In this document: piece by piece, positions 26,801 to 38,800 of the stretch | Numbering within the stretch: the first letter of the stretch is position 1 | Layout of the letters: every line of letters begins with the position of its first letter | Source: Opisthocomus hoazin | Lineage: Eukaryota; Chordata; Aves; Opisthocomiformes; Opisthocomidae | Assembly: GCF_030867145.1 (NCBI RefSeq) | Contig: NC_134421.1 | Location: forward strand, 23,195,979-23,259,978 | Direction: 5' to 3' | Length of the DNA stretch: 64,000 bases | Position numbers and translations under genes: made by a program | Notes under the pieces: generated by a model | The model's database searches: none | What the model saw: only the letters and a program-made list of their open reading frames with translations | What the model was told of the DNA's origin: nothing

Positions 26801-29800
26801 CTTTCCAAAATTCACTTTGCTGTTAAGGGTGAGGTATCCAGTAAAAGTGTTCTCAAGCTATGAAAAGCTTCTGGTTTTCTTCTAAAGTTATGCAAATGCT
26901 ATTTTGGACTTATGAGTTCCTTTAACTTTTAGGGGATTAAAGTGGTCTCCAAGCCACTGGCCATAAGCAGCAAAGAGCTGGAGTGCATCACAGCCGAGCT
27001 TCGTGGTTTTCCTCTTCTTGGAAGCTGGAGGGTAAGTAGCACATGAACACAGAGCATCCAGTCTGTGTGGAAGTTATCCTTCCACCCATACCGAGGGAAA
27101 CCCCAGCTGAAGAGGGGCAGTATTCATTTTGTTTTAACTTGCTCTACTGGAGTGGTATGATAGATAGCAAAGTCTTTGTGCCCATCGGTTTGCGAAAGGA
27201 AACTTGTTATTGTAGTTATTTTGCCATTCTTACTGTTTTGCTGTAAGGACTGCCTAGTCAGACTTTATCTTCACAAATCCTTTTAAAAGGATGCTACTTG
27301 TAAGAATTAGTCTGAAACTTGTGTTTACTTCAGAAACAACTGTCAAATGAGCTTTCCTCTGTGTTCAGATGCCTGTTTATCCTTTGATGGAGGCACATGA
27401 GAATGATTTGCACTGGTGAAATTTGACCCCTGCTGATATACCAGAGAGAAATGGAGGAAAGACTAATTATTTGAACTAAATTCCAGATGTGAGCATTGAA
27501 TCTGAATAGAAGCTTTATGGATGGTTTCTAGTCTCTGTTTATAGGGCTGGTTGGTTTCTGATTTCAGTAAGACTTTTATATCTTTACTCACCTTGTTTAA
27601 CTCCTCTAAGTTTGCGAAAAGTCTCCACAAATCCACATCCAAGAGAAATTCATTACTCTGGAGGTATTTTAGAGTGTTCATAAATATCTTTAAAAGCAAA
27701 ACAAATACATGTTATTTATATTTGTGCCAATTCAATAATTCTGGCTCTTTTTTTTTTTTTTCCCGAAAAGAACATGTTTGCATTGTAATCTTCACGAAAT
27801 GGTCATTTGATTTGGGGTTTGCAGAAGATGACACTCTGAGAAACATTTCCTGACCTGCCTGAAGGCTAAACATTGGGCTTTGTGTGAGGAGGAGGGCATG
27901 AGTGATGTCTCTGGGGGGTCTCTGCTGCTGCCATGGAGGAAGCTATGTCCGTGCTGTGCTCAACTGCACCCCCTGCAGATCTGCATGAAGGAATTAATAG
28001 CATCAGAGTCATAGTTACAGATTTCTGCGACCTTTCTAAACGCTTTCCTTCCTACCCCATGTATCTGCTGCCAGAGAAGTTGTTTAGAGTTATTACGAGG
28101 AAAAAAATGGTTGGAATAGCATAAATAGAAGGCTCATGAAGGTTTTTCATCTCTTTGGATTGTTCTGTTAACCTGTATTGAGTGAAAACTGCATATCTAT
28201 TTATTGGCTGTTTAAGATTTTATACTATTTAAGCTCTCGTGGTGATATTGGAGCTGTGCTGACTCTGACTTAAATCTAACAAAGGCTTAAAAAATATAGA
28301 TTACCAAGTAGAATTTTTTGTATATGTGTGAAAAGCATTAATGAAAAAATCTGTCACCCAAGTGCCAAGACTGAAGAGCTAGTGAGAGTGTTTGCTTAGC
28401 CTTGTGTAATTCTTCAGTTGCTATGAACAGTTGACCAGAGAGCTTAAAGGGTATTTACAGTGGTCTTAAGGCTCCCTGTGGAGATTCATTAAAATCAGTG
28501 GAATATTTCTATACTGGGATATACTTAGATTAGCAGGTATCTGTAAAACTGGTTACCCAAATTCAGTTGATTCTCTCTTTGGCAGGAGAGTTTGGGAAGC
28601 TGGCATGCGCTGAATAGTGTATCATTCATGGGTCACGTGGGGCTGGCTAAGGCTTATCTGTGGGTTCATACACCAAGCTCACCAAGGGACCTGCAGGTCC
28701 TCGCCCTTCCCAGGATTCACCCATTTTTTATCTTCTTGGAAGAAAGAGTCTAGAAGGAAGGACAGTTCCATCCTGTGTAGGACCTATCACTGGTCCTGTT
28801 GTCCCTTTTCCTCTCCCTTCCTGTTCTGCCCCATCAAGGAGGAATTCAACTCACTCCTCTATCTATTCCTTTTACTTTGTAGTACTTCTTGTGCTGCTTA
28901 GGCTAACTTTTCAGCAACGTGGTGAATGTTTCACTAACCTTTTTCCTTTGACTAATACAAAGCCAGAAATTGTCTGTGCAGAATAAGAGAAAAATGATAG
29001 GAAGATATTTAGGGAAGCTTCCATCCTCTTCAATGGGTTTACTGACTTTTGATGTGTGATGAATATAAATAGTGCCGCTATTCTTGTAACATTGTGTAGT
29101 ATTCTTGTCCATATTTCAAAGCTCTTAAAATTCACCTGGTTGGAGGCAATCTGGAGGTTATGGGAGAGGAGCTGTTTTTTAGGTTGCTTATTTTCTTGTA
29201 ATATTAGAACTACAGGTCTGATGATTTTTGGGGCTTTCATACTCTAATCAGGATGATCTAACCACAGCTTCATAAGAAGTTAAACGAAGAGTATAATGTT
29301 ACAGACTAGTGGTAGAGAAATATCCAGTGTAGTCAGTTGGAGAGTGGCTTCAGTTCAGAGGTAGTGAGAAGAATAGTGGAATATCAGCTGAAGTTACTGG
29401 AAGGATCTGCAATCAGAAGGTTTTTACAAAGCACTAGAAAGTGCTGTGTAGAAGTAGAGATGCTCTCAGGAAGATAAAAATCAAAGGGAATTGTAGAAAT
29501 AGGATGAGCATGCAAGACAGGAGAAAAAACAAGCTCTCAAGTCATTCCCCTGTAGACACCCAATGAGAGTTTGCAGGCAGTTTTATGGCTGCCATGCTGA
29601 CAGCAGGGCAAATAATGTTTCATTATTCTTGAGATATGAGATCTGAAGTTACCATCTTGAGAACCAGCAAATGATCCTGAAAGTAAGTGCATTCACTTGT
29701 GAAAAGTTCCCACACTGCTGCTTCTTTTTTCACTTCTAACTGGCTGTCGGCATCTTTCTGCTCAGTTTGTTGTGCATTTATAAATTCATGCCAAGATTTG

Positions 29801-32800
29801 CTCTATTGATTGAAGAAGAAAGAAAACCATTGACTGTTGCATCAGCTGCTTCAGATCTTATGAAAAGAACCTATGATCTATTCGCCCATGTAAAGACCGT
29901 AGCTGTATTAGTGATTATTCTGAAAGCTTAATGATTCCTTTAAAAAGAATAAAAATCCTGACATTTTCCTCCAAATCATTTATAGTATAAACACACTGAA
30001 TTGAAAGTAATGCAGTAGGATACTCTATGTTGGTAGGATGCTGTATCAAATAATAGTGGGCAGCATGCAAATACTAAGGGATTTAATCTGTCATGCTGCT
30101 GCGGGAAAGCAGTGATGGATGATATTTTCCTATTTTCTAGATGGTAAGATTAAGGTACCAAAAAACTACATCTTCACAGGTACTTGGATATTGTTTTGTT
30201 TAGTCCTAAGGTGGCCACTATCACCTTACTGACCTACTCCAAGGTCAGAGGTTCACATATAAGTTAGGCACTGACAGAAGTCCCCAACAACCCAGTCTAC
30301 GGGGAATTGTGTGTAACAGCCTGCTGTGAGAAGCAAAAGGTTTGCTTTGGAGGAAGGATGGTGTTAGGTGTGGGTTATCTGAGCATCACCCTGGTAGCCC
30401 AAGCTTGGTGTTTCTATGGTTAGGGGGCCCTGGAGGCCAGGAGCCTTGTTTATCTGGCAGACAGGTTTTGGTGCGATTTCTGCAGCTGAACCTTGGTGTT
30501 AGCACTGACCTCTCCATGGCTACCCCTGAATGCACCCTTAAGGCAGCAATGGGGGTGGCCATGTCCCATTTGGCATCTCTGTGATGCTGCAGCGCCTCTC
30601 CTCAGATCTGCAGGCACTGCTGAGAGGGTTGTCTTGATACCTTTTTCTGAAGGTGGTACCTCCTTGATCTAGGGCAGTCTAGAAGTCTGGCAAAACCGGG
30701 GTGGCTATGAGGGCCCTTGCTAACCACGTACAACACTCACAGTTTCCCCCTCACCCCTCCATTTCAAACAGCAAACATATACCTTATGCTTATGCGTTAA
30801 TTTTGCAGAACGGTCTCATATCCAGATTAATTTAGTGAAAAATGGTAACTTGAAAAGAACACACAATTTTTATCCCTATCTTTAAGTATCCTTGGTACAG
30901 TATACTGAGTATTTTGATACCTTAAAGCAGAAAAAATCATACGTGTTGCAATCTGCGATATTCACAGTTGAAAGACAGTTTTCCAGATCAGATGCTTGCT
31001 TCTGTTTGTCTTTACCCTGTTGAATGACAAAAACCACCCCAGATTCATACAGTGTTTTACAGACCAACAAGAAGTTTGCCCAGCTCAGTAGCCTTGTTCT
31101 GATCTATAAGGAGCTTGCCCTCAACTCTGATTTCCTCATATTTCCAGGCTCCCCTACACAGAGATGAGGCAGTGATGGTAGGTTTATTTGTAGCTATGGG
31201 TGGAGTGTGTAAGATCTTATTTATGTAACATAGCAGTCTTTGGCAGGGCAAATCATTGGTATGGCAACAGACAGTGGCCAGCCCTCAGTAAACAGAAGCA
31301 ATTATTTTGCTTCCTTCAGCATTGTCAGAAGCAGGGGACAACAAAGTCCTTTCTCATAGTTGAAATCATTCTCCTGCCATAGGTATACAAATCTTGCATG
31401 TTTGTTTATTATTTTTTAAATTTTTTGAGTTACATATTGAAAACACTCATTTTGTCAGCTGCAGAGTAGTGTCTATAAAATGAGCTTTTAAACTCCTCCT
31501 GCTCTTCAAGCTTTCTATGTGAGGGATCATGAAATAAAAACAATTGCTTTTGCTTTGGCTTTGTTTCTCAGGCTGACAGTGCTGTGTAAAAAGTTTAACC
31601 AATATTTAAGAATTCTAATTTAGTGCTGTGAGCATAGACTGTGAGCCTTATAAGGCGTTTGCCTAAGTTTTATCTGCTCTCTGGAACTGTATTCTCATAC
31701 TTCATGGATTTCTGTTGTCTGAACTTTAGGCACTGAACTTGAGCCAATTTTGAAATACGTGTTTGATTATAATATTTGGAATTCAGAGTTTAAGCTCAGC
31801 TCTGAGATTTGAAAGATAGATTGAAACGGAGCAGAGAAAATAATGCAACTATATGTATACATACTTAACAGATGCACCAGCAAATAAATCTTCATAATTA
31901 AATTTTATGGCATTTAATAGTCTCAGAAATCACTTTTGGCTGAATATCGAATGCATTTTATTGCAAATTTCAGATATTTTGCTGAATTTAATATTCTCAG
32001 TTTTAGGCCATGCTTCTTCAAATGCTGTAGAAATGCTATCAAATGAAGTGGGAGCTCTTGTACGTGCTAATCTGAATACTTGCATTGGTTTCACTTGGAC
32101 TAACGCTTCTTTGATAGTCGAGATTTAGAAGATAAAATGATAAAAATATTAGGAAAGGACTGTTCACAATTAATTGTTTGGGGGTGCAAAGTTATCAAGA
32201 CATTTGCGAATAATTTTTTTAATGATGAACCTCCAAAAGGAAATTCAGATACCTTAGTAAGTGAAAATTCTCATAACTGGAAAAGACAATGAAATGTGTT
32301 AGAGCCAAAGAAAGCATCTAAAAAAAGCTAAATCCCTTCCATGTGAGTGGGAGTTGGACAGATACTCCAGAGCCCTCAGGCACTAAAGTCTAGGTTGGCG
32401 TGAAGAAAATACAGAATAGAGTGTGGTCAAAGCAATAATGCGACTTGCTTACCCACCTTTTGCTCTCTTACACTGGGGAGCTGCACTTGGGCCTGCTGCC
32501 ACCATCGAACAGCTTGAATGAGACCTCCCATGTTGCCCGCCCCACTCTGCCCTCCCGGTGCCGTCAACACCTCTCCTCCCACCACCCATGAGGATGGGGA
32601 GCAGTGGCTTTCATGTGCATCAGTGCAACAGCACTGGTGGCTGCACTGGAGCCACCCTACTTTCTTTGTGGATTAATGTCCAGTCAGTCCCAGGGTGGCC
32701 CGAGACCTCTGAGTTCGGCTCACCTGCTGACTGCCTTTCTCCAAGGGCAGGTTACCTTACCCAGGTTAGTTGTGGGAGAAAGCAAGGTCAGTGCAAGGAG

Positions 32801-35800
32801 AAAAACGTGGTGAAATACTCACAAGTCCTCTTCTGGCAAATGGCCACCTTGGCTTTTTGGACTCTAATGGGTAAAACAGATGTGTTATCAGTAAAGATAC
32901 AAATTGCTAAAAATAAAACTGTTATTTATGGGTTTTTTTGTTTGTTTGTTTTTTAGATGGAGCTTGATATACTATACTCTACTTGACTCAGATTTAATAC
33001 TTGTGTTTAGGCAATTTGTTCACCAGACTTGAAACCTATTCAGCCTGTTGGATTCCTACAGCAAGAATTATATCTATCTGTGGTGGGATCTTGGACGATG
33101 CTAAACACTCCCACTTGCTGCAGATGATCAGTATGTGATTGCCAGTTCTTTACATGTGAAAACACATTGTACCTCAGGCCAATTCTTCAAGATATCTGTT
33201 ATTTTGAAGCAAAAATTAGGCTATGTCTGCACCTTAGTGGTATTTTGGAGCTATGCAGGTATTTAAAACTCCTGTGAATGAACAGTCCTATGAACCCTAA
33301 GTCTCAGATCTGTCATGGGGCTGGCACAGTGGTGCAGGCTGTAATTCATGGTCCCTAGCAAGGCACAGAGAAAGCTGGGGATCTAGATGTAGGAATGCAC
33401 TGATGAGAAGTGAGGAATGCCTGTGTGTGTTCAGCAAGAAATTTGAAAGGGTTTTCTATGTGTGGCACCTAGATTCAGGCCTGTGTATGACTGGGAACTG
33501 CAGTTGACGCTTTCTCCTTTTAGGCTTTGAAAGTGTTGATTCCAGAATTTTCTGGGGATGGCTGGCTTGTTTGCTTTTGTGAAACTACCAGTTGTGACCT
33601 TGACTTATTTATTTTTTGAGAAAATTTTGGTCTCTGGTCACCAGCATCTTCTGGTGTATGGCAATCACACTGCACACTATACTATACTCCATAATAGATG
33701 CTTGTGGAAATTGCTTGCAGGTCTACATTTCAGTGCGTGAAGGTATTGAGAGCAACTTCTAGCCACGAGTTGGGTCTGCTACTGTTGTGATTAGAGCACT
33801 ACTGGAAGGGGTGGCATGGGCCACTCTCTTCCCTCTGCTTGAAGCTGTGCAGGTAGGAATTCGTAACAACTGCTTGCAGATGGAGATCCTGGCCTGGGCT
33901 CTGGTTACTCCTAGCCTGTGGAGGAGGCAGGTGATCCATGTCCTGCCCCCCTTAGCTACCTCTTACATTTTGCATTCAACAATAAACTGCAGGCAAAAAA
34001 GCATAAATTGAGGGGAACTTTAAAAGTAACGATGCAGTCACTTTAGTGTGGGGTAGCAGTCCTTCAGGGAGGCTGTGCTGCCTTGCGTGTCATTGTTGCA
34101 CCAATCCTCCCTCCCCATCCCACATGCACACATGTTTCAGTTGTGGCTTTTGCTGGGCTCAGAAGAGCAAGCCCCACCCCGTGTCTGACCTGCGCTTAGC
34201 AGCAGGGCTGCGTGGGCCAGGTAGTCCATGGCACGGTCTGACACCAGGAGGTCTCCAGGGAACACCTCGAGTCCCGGCAGACTCACTACCACGGAGCTAC
34301 GCCTGCGCTCTGCTGATCTGTGAGATGCAACAACAACACACATCATCTCTCTCCACTTGTGGCTGCAGAGGAAACTTCTGAAGTGCTCCTTGCTCATACA
34401 GGAGGAAACAAGCTAAAAAACCAAATCACAGCCTCCATGACATAATGTGTTAAAGGAACAATGAAGAGAAAATTTCAGTGATCAACAGCAAATATCTAAT
34501 TATCATTCCAACTCCGCATTGTTGCTGACGTCAAGGTCTTATGGCCGTGGTTTGACTCAGAGACTTTAAATACTGGAAATTCCTGGGTTCTTCTGAGTGT
34601 AGGCAAAAAGTGAGCGGAGGCTTCAGAATCTATGTTTTGGCATTGGAGTCCAAAGGAGCAGTTAAATACCATGTCCCTAGCTGATATGTGGGCTGTCACT
34701 GCTTTTAACCTGCATGTAACTCAGGTGATTTCAAGAAAAGACAACACATTACTGAAACAGTTAAAATGTTAAGATTTTGGTGGTGGTTTTTTTTTTTTGT
34801 TAATGTTTAATCTTTTGGATAGTTTGTGCTATTTTCTTTCTAGATCCTTATGGCACTTTTTCTGCTAATTCAAATATTTTGTCTTTTGAATATAATATGA
34901 CTTAGTGGCCCTGCTGATTGAAAACAAATGGCTCTTTCAAACTATCGTTCTTACTAATCGAGGGCGTTGTCCAGGATGTAGATCCATCAAGTGAAGTGAC
35001 ACAGGCGTTCTGTATCCAACAGCGTGTTTGTGCCAGAGGCTGCTTGCATTCAAATATGGGAATTATTGGTGCATATCAAAAATCTTTCTGGATTTTGCCA
35101 ATAACTCACACTGATACCTAATTGGTTGTGTTAGTGTACTGTTGCAAAGTGATGGGTGTCTGTAGCTTCTGTTCTGCTGTCTTCAACTGATTGATGCATG
35201 AAAACTGCATCAGACTTCAAAGGGTCAGTAAGTACGTAGCTGAGGAAGAAGGCACGAAGTATTTGTGCATATATAAAAATTCTCTTTTTTAGTCACCGTT
35301 TATTGTGCGTGGTATTTTTGGTCAGTTAAGTACAGTTCTTACTACATTTTTGCCTAGGGAGACACATTACTGTGAATGTTTAACCATTTGCTAACACCTG
35401 GTGTGAAACCTGGCAGGTGTATTTTTTCCCCTAAGTGCATGAATAGTCACTTGACAACTTATCAACTGGCAGATGAGCTCTGAGGTAGAGAACTGGGTTT
35501 TGATCTGTATAGCAGAACATGGATATTATGCTTTTTGCTATGATCTGACAGTGACATTGCTTGCAATTGCCTTAGCTAAACCAATTGAATTGTACAGATG
35601 AAAGGAAAGACTGCTCCTAGCAACAGAGGGCTGTAGGCTGTCTGGAAGGCCAGGTCTGGGACTTTAACACTTGAAACACAGGCATATTGGGGCTTGAAAA
35701 CTAAGTGTTGAGGAGTTTAGAATGTGTAATGTATGATTTTTAAAGTGTCAAGCTTACATCAATTGCAGAATATATTTTGAAGCTGGAGGCTAGTGGCTTA

Positions 35801-38800
35801 TGAAGGTTAGTAATGGGAAGCACAGTTTCACAGTAACTGAGTTTAATGGTGCTATTTCCCTAGATCAAAAAGGCCTTGAACTTCAGAGACACATATGTCT
35901 AAACAAGCCCTTCACACCGGTATGAAAATTTGTGATGTGTGGGAGCATGCCAAGGTCACTTGGATGTGTATCTACAATATACCTTTGCAATCTGACATGC
36001 CTGGTCTGATTAATGACTTACATGCCTAAACTGTGTACTCATGCTTCACAGATGAAGGTACAGGTATCTGCGATCACCTGGCCTGATGCCTGTAGATATA
36101 TTAGATGCATTAGATGCTTTTTTTGGTTTTGCTGGAGACATGAAACCACTGAAGCACTGCAATTTATCAGTTTTTGAGTCTGTATTCAATATTTTACCAT
36201 TTTTTCATGCCTGCAGACCCTGTAGCTTTTCCTTTTGCTTTATTTTTTTCTTACCAGGGATAACGGACTGAAGTGCTTGAGTGAAAGAAATGTTTGTACT
36301 TTAGGGATGAACTCAGGCACCTGAGTGTTGGCTTTAGCATCTCACCTTGTGTCCACCAAACACACCTCTTTCTGTGCTGCTCCTCTCACCCTTATTGTTT
36401 ATTTATTTTGGCTGATTATTTTAAATCAGCAGAAGTTCAGCATGTTGCCATGCTGACAGAGATGTACTGGCATTCCTGACTAAGGGCTGTGTGGGGCACT
36501 GCTGCTTAAAATGAGTATTGCTGCTTTAAGAAAGGCTTTTGAAAGTACCGCCTGGGAGTGGGGAGAAGACATGATCATTAAACCTGAGGGACGGAGGTAC
36601 TTTTTTACCCTGGACGATATATAAGTCAGTCTTGGAGGAGGATGGCAACTCTCCGAATGCACTTCTAGAGGGAAAGAATAATCTGACATTTCGACAGTTT
36701 TCTCTGACTGTGATAAGATGGGATTAGCTGTTAAGGAGTTAGATTAATGATTTGGATAAACGAGGAGCTGAATACAGCCCTTGCCCTGACCTTGGACCAA
36801 ATTCAGCCTGACAAAGAAGTTTAAAGCAGAAACTGGTGATTTTTGTTTTGCATTTCTGCACATTCTAATATTGGTCAGGACAGGAACTAAAATCATAATA
36901 CATCATCCAGACATCCCTTTTTCAGTCTTTCCTCTGGTAGCTTGGAACAAACTTGCATTGTTCCCTGTGTGATTTCTTGATTTTTAAAATGGGTCTGGAT
37001 AGAAGTCCAAAACCAATATCCTAGCTGGCATATAGTGGCTTCCCTCTGAAGCTGCCAGGCAAGTGGCATCAAGAGAAGGTACGTACATTAAATCTTCAAT
37101 GTTCTCCTGTTTAGCTGTTTGCATTCTGTATTCTTCAAAATCTCCCCTGAAGTTCACTACAGATCATACAAATCTTCATCCTGTCAGTAAGATGTACCTA
37201 TGTGTTACATTTATGAGTTGGATCAGTGCAAACTCTTCCCATAATAGGTGCAGGCCACCTGTTTTCACATCGAGATGCTAAGATCTCTCCCTTCTCTCCT
37301 CTTTCCATCTCCGTCTCCATTTTCTACTGTAAATTCAACATTCTGAAGAGTGGGCTCGTATTTCTCTCTGCTGTCAGTGAGTACCTCCCTTAACTGTACC
37401 TGTCTATCTCTTACTTTCTTTTTGTTTGGGGGCAAAAACACTTCATTTCCCTTTTGTAAACATTTGAACATGTTAAGGAAATAAATGTGGCTGAAACAAG
37501 ATAATTTCTAATGAAGATTTTACTTTTTGATTGTTGCTTGTAAGAGCTTGGTTCAATTCCCTCCACAGTTCTACAGTACACAACACCTTTTCTTGCCTGC
37601 ACTAACTTACAAAATTTAAGTATTCTTAGTTTGTAGTATTAACAATCCCCCCATCCAGTAGCAGTCCTAGATCTGCTTTGCTCACGTATGAGAACAATAT
37701 CGAGCTGTTCTGCTAGCTCCTTTGCTCCCTTTTCCCTCCCACAAAGTTTTGAAGAATGTCACTGAAGATTATGAGATGTTTCAAATTCTTCAAGCTGATA
37801 TTTGACACTGCTAATCCAAATAGCTAGACCTTTCGGCAATTAGTTACTACTGCAGAGCTCTGCGTTCCAGCTGAAATATTGCCTGAAAAGTAGCTAAATG
37901 TGTCAGGGAGAGGGCTGCCTTTGAAAGAAAAAACTCATTTAAAAGTTTAGTTTAACAAGCTGGTGACAGGCATTTCACAAAGCAAATCTACAAAATAAAG
38001 TGGAATTACTTGTACATGCCTTGCTGTTCAGTTTTGGTTTAGAGTGAAGCAGATTCATTAAAAATGTACAGAAATGAAGCTTAGAATAATATAAAACAAA
38101 TATATGCATACCTTTGTATAGGCAATCCACTCTGAAAGAAAGTGAGATATTCTTGTTACTTGGTCAGAAATCAAGCAAGCAGTCTGATTTTGTGAAAAAA
38201 AGTACTCATTCGTTACGAGAAGTGTACTACATAGACTTAGATGTTGGCTAATTATTTTCACTGTTGTGTAGAAAGAACAACTTGCTTGGTATTCAGAATG
38301 TTTCCTATATTTGAAGGGAGGCAAAAATATCTTTTGGTCTGTGGCACAAAACTAACTGGATTTGACACCATCCATGTTCAGTGAAATGTGTGTGTAGGTG
38401 TTTTGGGTAAGGATGTGAGTCAAGCATGTGTCCGAATTTAGCTGCTTGTGCAAGTAATGAAGGGTCTTTGAGAGCAGGTGTAGTAGTAAACCTGGTTTAT
38501 GCAGCTCCTCTCCTTTTCTGCTTGGGGTGTAGTTATGGGGGATAGTCGAATGGTAGTTTGCCACCAGAGAAAGATGGAGGGCTAGCTCCCCACTTGCTTA
38601 TTTCTCTTTGCTGATACTGGCACTCATGGGACCAGTGTTTCTTTTTTCAGAAAAGATTGCACAATTGCCTGCTCCTTTATGAAGCTGAACATAAAAATGG
38701 AGGGGGCTAGTGAGTGGCAGAGCTAGACAAGTGGAAGGAAAGAAAGGGAATGGCACCTCTTCCTTTGGTGGTAGGAAAAGTTAAATTTGGCTCAACCGTC

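Noticed and set aside
31062..31160. Exon-like minus-strand segment encoding WKYEEIRVEGKLL
   Set aside because: Its donor is poor and it would leave only about 50 nt of intron before exon 5; exon 4 at 32823-32863 satisfies the phases instead.
33173..33195. 23-nt micro-exon that would also bridge exons 3 and 5 in phase
   Set aside because: Weak acceptor; replaced by the better 41-nt exon 4 carrying the family motif KKPRWPF.
36789..36870. 17-nt micro-exon (cttctttgtcag|...CCAAG|gtcagg) that would bridge exons 1 and 3
   Set aside because: The donor is weak, and exon 2 at 37269-37342 fits phase and composition better.
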